From Prorocentrum cordatum (Eukaryota > Sar > Dinophyceae > Prorocentrales > Prorocentraceae): a stretch of 64,000 nucleotides of DNA. Below the pieces are notes generated by a model that was not told the DNA's origin, did no database searches, and worked only from the letters and a program-made list of their open reading frames with translations. How positions within the stretch are numbered: position 1 is the stretch's first letter; the number at the start of each line of letters is the position of its first letter. A program made the position numbers and the translations under genes. Shown piece by piece: positions 24,001 through 36,000 of the stretch. Location of the stretch: assembly GCA_963575745.1 (NCBI GenBank), contig CAUYUJ010019593.1, forward strand, positions 225,873-289,872. Direction: 5' to 3'.

Positions 24001-27000
24001 CGTCGCCAATGGGGCCTTAAGTGGAGCCCCCTATGTGTCACGAGCCGAGTGCGCGGACACACGGGAACGTCGCCGTTGGGGCTTTGGGTGGAGGAGCTCC
24101 CTATGGGTCCACGAGCCGTGCGAGGGGTGTGCTGAAAATTGGTGGCGCGGACGCGTGGGAACGTCGTCACTGGGGCATTCGGTGGAGCCTCCTTTTTATG
24201 GGGCCACGAACCGTGTGAGGGGTGTACCAAACATGCATGGCGCGGACGCATGGGAACGTCGCCAGTGGAGCCTCTGGTGGAGCTCCCTATGGCGCCACGA
24301 GCCGTGTGAAGGGTATGCCGAAAATGGGTGGCGCGGGGTCGCGAACCCTGTGGGGTGTGTGCCGAAATGGGTGGCGCGGACGCACGGGAAAGTCGCCACT
24401 GGGGCCGAAGGTGAAGTCCTATGGGCCCACGACGGTTTGAGGGGTGTGCTGAAAATGGGTGGCGCGGACGCATGGGAGCGTTGCCATTAGAGCCTTCGGT
24501 GGAGCTCCCTGTGGGGCCACGAGCCGTGTGAAGGGTATGCCGAAAACTGGTGGCGCGGGGCCACGAACCGTGTGGGGGTTGTGCCGACATGGGTGGCGCG
24601 GACGCATGGGATCGTCGCCGCTGGACCCGACGGTGAGGTCCCTACGGGGCCACGAACCGTTTGAGGGGTGTGCCAACATGGGTGGCGCGCACGCATGGGA
24701 ACGTTGCCGCTGCGGCTTTAGGTGGAGGAGTTCCCCATGGGGCCATGAACCGTGTGAGGGGTGTGCCAAGATGGGTGGCGCGGACGCATGGGAACGTCGC
24801 CGCTGGGGCTGAATGTGGAGGAGCTCCCTATGGGGCCACGAACCGTTGGTGGGGTGTGCCGAAAATGGGTGGCGCGGACGCGTGGGAACGTCGCCACTGG
24901 GGCCTCCGGTGGAGCCCCCTATGGGGCCACGAACCGTGTGAGGGGTGTGCCCAAATGGGTGGCGCGGGCGCATGGGAACGTCTTCGCTGGGGCTTCGGTG
25001 GGGCTCCCTATCGGGCCACGGACCGTTTGAGGGGTGTGCTGAAAATTGGTGGCGCGGACGCGTGGGAACGTCGTCACTGGGGCATTCGGTGGAGCTCTTT
25101 GTGGGGCCACGAGCCATGTGATGGGTCTGTCAAAATGGGTGGCGCGGGCGCATGGGAACGTCGCCACTGGGGCTTTCGGTGGAGCTCCCTATGGGTCCAC
25201 GAAACGTGTGAGGGGTGTGCCCAAATGGGTGGCGCGGGCGCATGGGAACGTCTTCGCAGGGGCATTGGAGGTCCCTACGGGGCCACGAACCGTGTGGAGT
25301 GTGTGTATGTGTGCCAAAATGGGTCCTGATAGCGGCAATGATGTCTGTGATGATGATGATGATGATGGGAGGAAGGAGGAGAGGGTAGGAGGAGGAGGAG
25401 GAGGAGGAGGAGGAGGAGGAGGAGGAGGAGGAGGAGGAGGAGGTAGGACGTGGGGCGTTGTCTCTGCAAAACGAGGACCCAACACCACAGGAAGGTTGGG
25501 AATAACGCAGCCAACGACTGCCCAAGAGACCTATAACATCGCCGCAGCGCTTGGTATCCTGACAGTGTGTTCCTTGGTCGTAAGGGCGTATGACAGATCT
25601 GAACGTATGGAAAACATATATACTTGAATGTTCTACGTGCGTGTGTGTATATATTTATACATATATAGATATAGTTCTATATGCCGAAATCGGCCCGTGG
25701 TGTTCCGCGGCTGGATCGTAGATGGATCGTAATATCAACCGTGGAACCGTTAGTGAGATCGATACTGGGACCTTTAGTGGGTTCGACAATGGTATGGACA
25801 TTGCAATTATTTGAGATCGATAGTGATATCGATAGGGGGATCGATAGTGAGGACGATCGTAAGGTTGATCGTGCAACCGATCGTGAATCCGATTCAGTAA
25901 GTGAGACCGATCGTGAGATCGATTGTGATATCGCTCGTGCGATCTAAAGTGACATTGGTTGTGAGATCGATAATGAGATCGATGGTGAGATCGATAGTGG
26001 GATCGACCAGGAACCCAAGAACCCAGAAACCCAGGAACCCCGCCACCCACCGAGATCGGCCTGGGGAACCCAGAAACGGAAACCCGGAAACCCGGCCGCC
26101 CACCGAAATCGGACGGGAATATTTGCCAAATTCTTCAATTTCCGCTAGGACACGCTGATTGGGGAATAGCGCGGCTTTGCGTCACCACTTTCTGCGCCAT
26201 GCGTACGATCATCTTGGAAACAGGCTTACCTACGCTGTCTTACTGTCGGGTCACCATGCTAAGCATGGAGACGTGCAGCCAAGACCCCTACGACGCCTGA
26301 CATCAGACCACCACCTTCAGAAGGTGCAACAGCCACAGCAACCATCTACTTTCAACCACATCTTAGGATCACCATTTGTGGCCTCATATGTGTAACCTTG
26401 GAGCTTGCTGTAGGCTACATGCAGCGTGGTGCAGACGATGCCGCAATTACAAGATGACCTCATTTGGACCCTGCGGGCAACATGCACTTCAGGACACATG
26501 TACAAGATGTCCACGCGTGGCTCAACGCAACCGGCGGCCGCTCCACACAACAAGCGGCCGCCCTGCAACGAGGCTTTTCCGGTTTGGCACGAATCATACC
26601 AGTGCGTATTCCATCAAACATCACTAATTGCGGTGTAGGCATTCATGGTGTGAGAACCGATCCTGTGACATATCTTATGTACGTATTGAGCGAGGAATAT
26701 GAGCATTAAACCGAGCGAGAACCCGACCTGGGTACCCGATTCATCGGTTGTAGTGCACTTGCAGGTGAACGGATCCGCTCGACACTAGCTAGATTTGAGA
26801 TGGCCCGTCTTGAGGTCGAATCATTTTGATTTGCCATCCCCAATTTCCAGATCCTGACCGCGATCTCGTTTCGGCCCCTTCAGAATGGGCCAGTACGAGC
26901 ATCGCAGATGTTACAGCCACTAAACCACCAAATGCCCAGGACCCAAGTAAGATATGACACGCGATTTGAGCGATTGCGATCATCCGGCCAACTTGCCCAA

Positions 27001-30000
27001 CGACCTCCTGGGATCATCGGCGGGGTGTTCGGACGAGGACGCGGCAGCGCGTCACATTGCACCATTTTAAAGTCCGATTATGCTTTCCTCAGCAGCAGCG
27101 GCAGGAAACAAGCAGCTACTGGCCGCAACCTATGGTCAGACAGTCTCACGGAAGACTCAGCTCTTCTCGCAGGTCAAGCGATTGCCAGCCAAGCAGCTGG
27201 CAGCAGCGACTGGACATGGACACCACCTACCAACAACACAATACCTACTACGACTGCCTGGGGCCAAAATGGCCCAGTTGAGCCGCCCTCGCCAGTCAGC
27301 TCTGGTACATATACATGTACAGAGCCGACAGAAAGAGCATAAGCAGTGAGTCAACCAGACAAGCCAGCACATCTTACTAACGACCAGTGTCAGAGGTTTT
27401 GTATTTTGCCATGCTTCTCGCAGAGAGGAGGTGGAGGAAGTTCATGAAGAAACCCATACGGCGAGCACGTATACATATACTACGTACATCGCATCCAAAG
27501 GGGGTACAAAGGGAAATGGTGGAAGGAGTAGGTTGCACGGCAAGAGTATTGCTGCACTCGTCGCCCTCCGTACCAACGATCAGTCTGATGAAATGTTGTG
27601 TGGATGTAAGGGGAGCTGGGCCATCAGGAAAAGGTAGGAAGTTAAACCCCATCAGAAGTTAAACCCCATCAGAAGACATGGCTGTCGCATGCTGTGTAAT
27701 GCATATGGTCCCCTTTCGCAGTGCAGTCAGGGGAAGGGACAGGGAGATGGGAGTACCTCGGCTCACTTGTGTCCAATTGTTCAAGAGTGTGTCGGCTACG
27801 ACCAATTCTGTCCAGAGGGTGCGCCGGTGCATTTTACCACTCTCTCTCCATTTCAACTGATGAATTTAATGAAGTCGACGATTACATTTGGAGTCAATGC
27901 GTCTCTTTGGCGCCGTACTTTCAAGCGCCCACCGCGTTCGAGCAGTGGGCAGGTTTCGGCAACATGCCTCATTATCACGGCACCCAGCTGGAGCACGGCG
28001 ACGTGCTGGAGAATGGCGAGTACTCCATGGAATGCGACATGCATTCGCCGTCGACTCTTCGGTCGTCTCCAGCATCAACCGCGCCGACTACCCGGAAAGG
28101 GATTGGCGCCATGCCGGGCAACGGGCTGGCACCGCAGGTATTGGCGCACCATCCGACGACACTGGTGACGCCAGCGTCTATCCGATAACTTCGGGAGACT
28201 CAGGCCTCCCCCCACCTGGCTATCTGCAGTCAAAGCGTTGCCCCAGCGCCGTCTCGCGGCGGATGATGCCTCGACGAGGACGCCGCGGAGTGCTGCATGG
28301 GGCTGGGTGATGAGGGTCGGGCTCGCGACGCGGGTCCACAGCGAAGCGATGACGGCCGATGTTGGGGCTGCAGTGCGCGGGCATGGAGAGACGCAGACGG
28401 CCAGATCATCCGCGCCTTTTTCAAATGCGCGGAGGAAGCAGACCAGATGCGTCGCAACGAAGGGGCAGCTATTGACGACCGCAAGACGCATCGCATTTGC
28501 TTAGACGCCGAGTCAAGGAGCCCCAAGTGGGGCGCCACTCACTCTGCATCGTTGGAGCAGAGTGACTGGCTCCAATGGTGCAGTCGGACGCGGCGCAGGT
28601 GCGATCGCCGGCGCCGCCTGACTTCTTACCGAACGAGACGGCGTTGGAGCGGCGAAGGCGGACGCGCCCTGCGATGGCGGTCCTGATCGATGTAGACGTT
28701 GACTTCCAGACGTGCGCCATCTGCCTGAATACGTTCACCCAGGGCGCTGGGGTGCGGCGCTTGTAGTGCAACCGCCAGTTGCGCGGAGCGTGCCGGGAAA
28801 GTACGGCGCGAGCGCGCGCCCGCATTCAGAGGGTGGGCGCGCCGCTGGAATCCGCGCGCGCCAACTGTCGTGGGCCGGGCGTTATTGATGCCGTCCGCGC
28901 GCGTGTTTGGCGCGGCTCTGCTGGAGACATCCCTGGCGAGGCTCGCAACGCATCCGCCGCCGTTGCTTGGCTGGGGGCGCTGCGGGCCGAGGCGGCGCAG
29001 ACGGCGGCGGCGACGCGGCGCAGCTCGGCGCTGGGCGCCCTTCCACAGGCAGGCGCGCGCAATGATCGGCGCCGGCGACGCAACCGACTTCGTGATCGAC
29101 CCAGGGGGCTCCTCCAGAAGAGCCTGGGAACCCGACGGCGCAGGCGGCCGTCCACAACTGGGCCGCTCTGAACGCTTGCGTCGCGGCGCCGCGGGCGAAG
29201 TGGTCCATTTGGCAACGGGCCCGGGCGGCAGGCCCCCGAGGCGACGCCCCGCGAGCTCGGCGGCGAGCCGGGCGGGGAGCCCGCGCGGCGCGAGGTCCCA
29301 GGCGCAGGCGGCGGATGAGACAACGGCGTGGGTGATCAGCGAAGGCGAACAGCGCGCCCCGTGCGCAGTATTTGAGGGCCCGCGACCACTTCGCAACAGC
29401 CCCAATCAAGAAGGACGCAGTGGCGGGCCAACCGGGGCCCCTCCACCAAGCGAATGAGCCTATTGGCGCGCGCGCTTTAAGTGTGGAGGCAAGGCAACAT
29501 GCGCGAAGGGGTGTCTCCAGCAGAACGCAAAGCTGGCGAATGCGCAGAGCCCGTGCGCGCCAGGTTATCAGATGGCAGGGCCAGCCTGCCATTTGACCAT
29601 GGCTCTCAAATCAACGTAGACGGCGCGAACGCAGCATCTCTGGAGTTCGGCCGGAGGTCCTGCGAGGCGACGGGCAAGGTGTCCTCCAGGGCTGCTCGCC
29701 CGCGCGTAAGCGTTAAGGGAGTCGGGGAGGGCGGTGCGCCGCGCGACGCGCGCGGCGTCTTCCCTATTGCGTGCTCGTGTCAGGACAGGTTCCAGGGGAC
29801 TGCGCATGCAGCGAATATCGCCATTGAGTGTGGATTTGATTTGGCTGCTATCCTCGGCCTGGAACCGATCCAAGACAAGAAGGTCATCGCCCTGTTCGAG
29901 CGCGGCAGGGAGGTGCCGGCAATGCCCTGAAAGTGCCATGCAAACTACGCAGCGATTGGAATGCGCGGCGGCGCGGGTGCCTGCGCCGAGGGCGCAGCAG

Positions 30001-33000
30001 CAGCCTCGACCTCTTTCGCGATTGTGGGTGCGGCAGCTGATAATGAAGGAGTTTCTAGCCGTTGTCTGGCGCAGCAGCTCGATGGCATCGAGCGCCATTG
30101 TGCGGGGCAAGTTCCAGGCGAAATAGAGGTGCTAGGACGCTGGCTTGGCTGCTGACTGCGCCTCCAATGAGCGCGGATACGCGCGGGCCTCTGCCCCCGC
30201 CCTTGCGATTGACGAGCGCTTCACGAGGGCGGCGGCGAAGGCCGTGGGCGAGAAGGGCCCGCGGATCTAGGCAGCTCCACTAGTGGGGCACGTGAGAGAC
30301 TCCATCCATGACATGATCGACGACGAGGTCAATTTTGCGAGGACAGGGCATCGCTGCATAGGCCATGAGGGGGGGCAGGGCGGCGATGGGCCCGCGCCCG
30401 CCCTGCTGGCGCAGGGGCCCACTGAGTGCGCGGACGCGCGCGCAGTTTCATTCTAGAGGGTTCGTTCTCGACGACCAGAGAGAGGCTGCCGCCGTTCTCC
30501 GCCGACGAGGATTTCTGCGGGGTGGCGTTCCACATCGGGCGATCTTGTCCTCGCAGGGCGCGTTCTTCCATGGGGGGTAGCTTCCAGGTGATTTGTCTTG
30601 AGCGGATTTCGACTCCTGCGGATTGGCGCTCGCGGCCCCCCCGCCAGCGCGCCGCGCCCGCCGCGCCGGGGGAGAGTGCGCAACCTACTTGCTGCGGGTA
30701 GGGCACGCAAGATGCATGTCATCATGTTTGGTCCTCCTAGGCGCGCGTGGCACGCCGCGCCCGCGCGCGATGCCACGGAAGGCTTTCGCCTACATGTTGC
30801 GCGCGTGAACCCGTGAAGCCTCGGCTTCAAATCTGATGGCCACAGCGGGGCGCCGATCGAATCATGCGTGCAGATAGCCGCATCATGCGCAATGCCAACC
30901 AAGATGTGGAGATGCACGGTTCAAGTATTTGATTTGTACAATACCACGCGGGGGCACGCGGCATGGCGCGCTCATGTAGCCCATGTGTGTGCTACGCGAG
31001 TGCTGAGTCATATATGCCCGAGGAGCGCGCGCGATGCCCAACGCAAGGCGTTCGCGCATCCCGGCGTTGCATCCAGTTTCGCACCGACGAAATTGCGAAC
31101 CACCACTTGGCGACAATGCCAGATGGACCCAAGTAGAAGACATCGGTGCGACGAGTGGCGGTCGATACTGACGCAAAAACCGTCGGGCAATGCATCGACG
31201 TCAAAGAGCAACCAATTGGATGCGACTGGCTTGCAGTGCTGCCTCCAGGTGCACGCAGTGCGACCATGACTGCGCTAGCAGCCAGGAGGTATTTGCCTGC
31301 TCTGTGACGAGCATAGGCGGAAACGGTCGAAGAATGAGCATCTCGTGTCATAGACGATTGCCCCCCTCCCCTTCCAACTGGTGGGCGCGAGGAAGATGGC
31401 CCGCCTGCGTTCCCAACCGAAGCCCGGGGTAGCCCGGCCGAAGCTGGGCTCAATCAAGGGCAAAGAAAGCGGCTGGAACGAAGCCGCGCGAAGCCAGGGA
31501 GCATGCCGAGTTTGGGCTCGACGATTGCGGGGATGATTTGAAAGGCCTCGGCTTGGGCGCAATCGCAAACCGCAGGAGCGCGGATGGACCTGCCGAGGAA
31601 GTAGAAGCTGACGAGAACGACCACAACCGATATTTTCTGCTCCCACACGAGCGCCGGCTAACGCAGAGGCAGACATATATTTCATCATATTTGCGCTATG
31701 CTACGGCTCCAACTGTTGCGTGAATATGTTGAAAGTCTGCGGCGGGGGCGGCGGCGCGTCCGCGCTCGCTTTCAAGCGTGGGCTAAAACCGGGAGGGGCC
31801 CTCGATAAGGGGGCCAACGTTGACCTTGACAATTGCGAAGTACAAAGAGTTGAATTCCACTATTTGCGCAACTGCCGCGTGGAAGCAGTCATCGTGCAAC
31901 CCAGCTGCAGAGCCACCGGGCTGCAATCAGATTTAAACCAGTAGGTTAACTACGACGCATGGCTACAACATCATCTGGAGGACTTGCCGCACATCGCATT
32001 CTGCGGCACTGTAGCCTGTGTTCAAGACGAGCTCAAGAGACGCTACATCAGAGAACAGCCGCCAGGTACTTGGGTGGACCAGATCCCTCGCATGGCCGAG
32101 GTAGCTAAGCGCCCTGATGCGCCAAAGCTTACCATTAACCAATGTGCTGCTGGCTTCACGACGGCTGACGGCATCCACGTCGAGTAATGATCCCGTCTTG
32201 CTACAGCCTTCCAGGACATCTAATTGCGACGGGAAGCATGCCTCATGATGCCGACATCGCAGAGCGGATTCGTTAGGAAGACAGCAGGTTGGGCCCGGAG
32301 TGTCCGGGATAGTTTCGCCCCGGATGTCGAGGTGAATTTCGTGCGGGTTTTGAGAATTATCTTCGTTTTTCACCGGCCGTTTCGGTGATTTGCATTGTGA
32401 CAGAAATCCTTTCAAACATCCGCTGTAGCGCGTCTGCAAGGTTGGTGCGGTGACATGTCCGTCCACAGGTCTACAACATAGACCTCGCTATGGCAGCGCT
32501 CTGTGCGCGTCGCACGCAGTCAGCATTTGTGGGAGCAGTCCGACTCGCGCGAGATAATGCCGCGCATGGATGCGCGGTGGGCTTTGGGCGCGAAGACGTG
32601 CGGGCTTGCCTTGTGGACCTGTGGGCTATGGGTGCGACCGCGTTGATCCTGCGACCCCCGCAACGCTTGTTGGCGTCGTGCTACGACCGCCGCCAGGGGG
32701 ATTCGGATGCACAGCTTAAACAGATGATGTTGTTATGATGAGCTTGATGTTTGCGCGCCAGCCCAAGACCCGCTGCTGGGGCGACAAGTCCGCGATCCAG
32801 TGGGAAAAACCGAACTGCAAGAAGGATAGCGGACGCAATGTGCCGGGGTTTTGGCTCATTCCCGATGAATGCAGGTTCGCCGCGCTTGGCGCCGCGCCGG
32901 GCGGCGGAAGCGCCAGCCCGGGCAGCCGTGCGAGGGCAACCTTGGAGGCGGCGCAGTCCAGGAGCCACCCGGCGCACATGAGTCTCCAGAGTCTTAGGAG

Positions 33001-36000
33001 CCATTGTCCCGCTGTTGTCCGAGGTGGACTGCGCAAGTTGCGCCTCGGATGGCGCCGCGCCGAAGTGCCCCAGACGCTGTCTATTATGTCAGAAGTTGGC
33101 CTCGACCCCGTGCGATCGCGCGTGATCAAGGAGGCATGTGGGGCACGTCGCGCGTGGGGGAAACCTGGGAATCCACCGCGTCATCAGTGAGCCTGCTAGG
33201 CTACTTTATTAAGGAAGTGAAGTGCGAACCCGTGCTGTATTTGCGTTAAAGAAGCCGCATCTAATCGTCCGTATCTGAGACCGCTGTATAAGATGGAGTG
33301 ATGCGCGGGAAATCCCTGACCGGACCGCGCGCGCCATCTTAGATGCCTACTGTCATTGCTGGGGTACCTTTGATTCATCAAAGGTCTTGCGCTCCGATGG
33401 GTGACCTAAGCAAGGGCGCGGCGAAAGTTATGCTAGGAGACAAGGGTGCTGAGCTTCGGATGCGAGCTCCTGGTCAGCATGCGACCATCATCGAAGCTAG
33501 GACGGGCATCCCGCGCGGCACGATGCGCATCTCGGAGGAAGATTTGAAGAACATGGGTATACCAAAACAAGTCCAAAGGTTCCTTGCTGAAGCCTTATTT
33601 GTCATCGGCGCATCGCCATGCAATGCCCTGCTTGGACGTCGTCCTGATCGCGATGCGCCGGCGCAAACGTCTGACCACAACAGGGAACAACAGGTGCGCC
33701 AAGTATGCATGGGGGCCGTCGCGCATCATTACAAAGCTGGAGACCTCGTTGACTGTCATAGACCTACAGCGAACGAGGACGATTGGGGACGATGGAGTGG
33801 ACCATTCCCAGTACTACGTAATATGCCTGAGCAAGGACAAGCAGTTGTACACCAGCACTTGGGAAATCATGGTGCAGCACCATGGCGTCAGACACGCGTT
33901 GTGCATTGAAGCGTGGATCCGACAATGCTGCTATGCGCGCAGTGGTCACCATCATTGCTGTTCTCGCTGCTGCGCAACCAGTTATAACATGTGGATCTGC
34001 CCCTGATGCGCGAGGCAACTTGCGCGCGACGGATGGGGGCAACATGCGTCCACAGGTGCATCTAGTTCTGCAGTGTTTCATCTGGAATTACTTCAGGATT
34101 GAGAATGCAGTTGCAGTCCGCTTCGCACAGAATGTGCGCAAGCTGCCGCAACGCGCTCGCGCCAACAGCAGTGCACTGATACACGGCGACAGCGATGCCA
34201 GTCTTGAATTTCATTACTACGGATCACACGGGACTACCTTAAGCATCGAAGGAATCTCTGGCGGCACCCGATCCAGGATAATCCAATGTCTTAGGTCATT
34301 GAAACCTTTAAATGGCTATGATGAGGAGGATCTGGCCGACGGTTCAGGCGAAACCCAAGGAGGCTGACCACTGGAGAGCGATGCCAGAACACCAGCGGTC
34401 GTACTCGACGCAGGTCGACTCCCAAAGATCCAGGAGGAGACTGACTGGCACGAGGCGCTCACAGTCGACAGAGAACTACAACTATGAAGGCCGCTGCACG
34501 GCCCACGATTCCTTTTCGGGGTCGCAGGCGTCGCGAGATAGCGCCGCGGACAAGCGACTTTGCCACGCCTGCTCGGCGAACATATTTTGCGCCACCTTGG
34601 CAACCAAACGCCGCGTCGAAAGCAAGCAATATCACCCTTCAATTAATTGAAAAAACGCGCCTGACGTTGCGGCGCCTCTCGCGCGCGGCTTGGCTAGCAG
34701 AGCAAGGGCAACCGATGCCGGCGCCAAAACAAACGCACTTCGTCTGCATCTGCGCAGCTGTCGCGCGGCGACGCGCGGCCGCGCGGCGGCGCGGGCGGGC
34801 CCCGCGCGGTAAATCAGAACCGAAAGACGAAATGACGCCACGCGCGATGTCGAGTTGACCCCCCGACGTCGGGACGCGATGTTTGTTGTTCGCGCGAATG
34901 CGGCCTCGACGCCGCGAACAAAGCGTTTCGCGCGCGCCGCGCCGGGCAGGTCGGTCGCGACCTCCCAGGCGGAAGAGGTCCGAGCATTGAGGGCAGAGGT
35001 CCGAGCATTGAGGGCCGAGGAGGGAATAAACCATGCAAGCGCTGCCACAAGCGACAACGAGAGAAAACTCAGCCCAAGCCCGCTCGATAGGCAGCGGCAT
35101 GAAACGAAACGCAGCGGGCCGGGGCACATTGGCGAAGGAAGCGGGCGCAAACGGGGGAGGCCTGGGCCTGGGCGACCTGCGCCCTGAGCGCCAAGGGAAC
35201 TCGTGGACCCGGCGGCGCGGCGCGAGTCAAGCTCATCAACGGGGGAAAATGCACTCGCCGAAACGGCGGGGGCATCGCCGCAGCCATTCCGAGGTCGCGA
35301 GAACCTCCGTCGCGACGCGTCTTCCGCCGCAGCGCGTGCGGCTCGCGCGCGGGCGAGCGCGCGCGTTCGCGCGAGCGCAAAAACTCGCTCGCGCGCGCGC
35401 ATGAAATCAACGCCGCGCGCAGTTTTGCGCGCAATCCGTTTTTTGCCCGCCGTTTTTTTTCCGACGGCCCGACGCGCGGCGCCATTTGTCCCCACTTGTC
35501 ATCACTTCGTCACCACTTTGTCATCACTTTGTCCGCAACAAAGACGAGCGACAACCCTATTTGTCATCACCTTGTCACCACTTTGTCATCGCTTTGTCAT
35601 CACTTTGTCGCACGGTTTGTCTCCGTTCCCCTTCCAAGCTGCGAAACCCCAAATGTTTCCTTCCACGCATCGATCTGCTGCCCGTTCAGGCAATGCCGCG
35701 CCAGCAACCGCGGGGCCAACGCTACAAACGCAACGCGCGATCTGCGCGTTTGCTGAAACTGGCCTGATGTCGCGCGATGCGGTTTGCCGCCGCGCCTCCA
35801 GCGAGCTGGAAAACTCGGGAAAGAATTCGCGTCGTTCACGCCAATGCAGCCCCGCTGGGGTCGTCTGGGACCCCCCCCCAGCCTGCGCCCGCGCGCGCCC
35901 CCCCAGCGAGCCTTGGCGGCGCAAGCTTCAAGCCCGCCCCGCGACCCCCTCGCGGGACGCCTGATTCAAATGCGACGCGGTCGGGGGTGCCCTTGCGACC

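Noticed and set aside
20400-25300. CRISPR array
   Set aside because: Units are contiguous and diverge throughout, with no constant repeat alternating with unique spacers, and the genome is eukaryotic.
27240-27285. Dinoflagellate spliced-leader sequence (GGCCAAAATGGCC string)
   Set aside because: It shares only a short palindromic core with the leader and lacks the conserved flanks and a donor.
34632-35495. 287-codon minus-strand Arg/Ala-rich frame
   Set aside because: No motif, strong composition bias, and an equally open + strand; probably non-coding.
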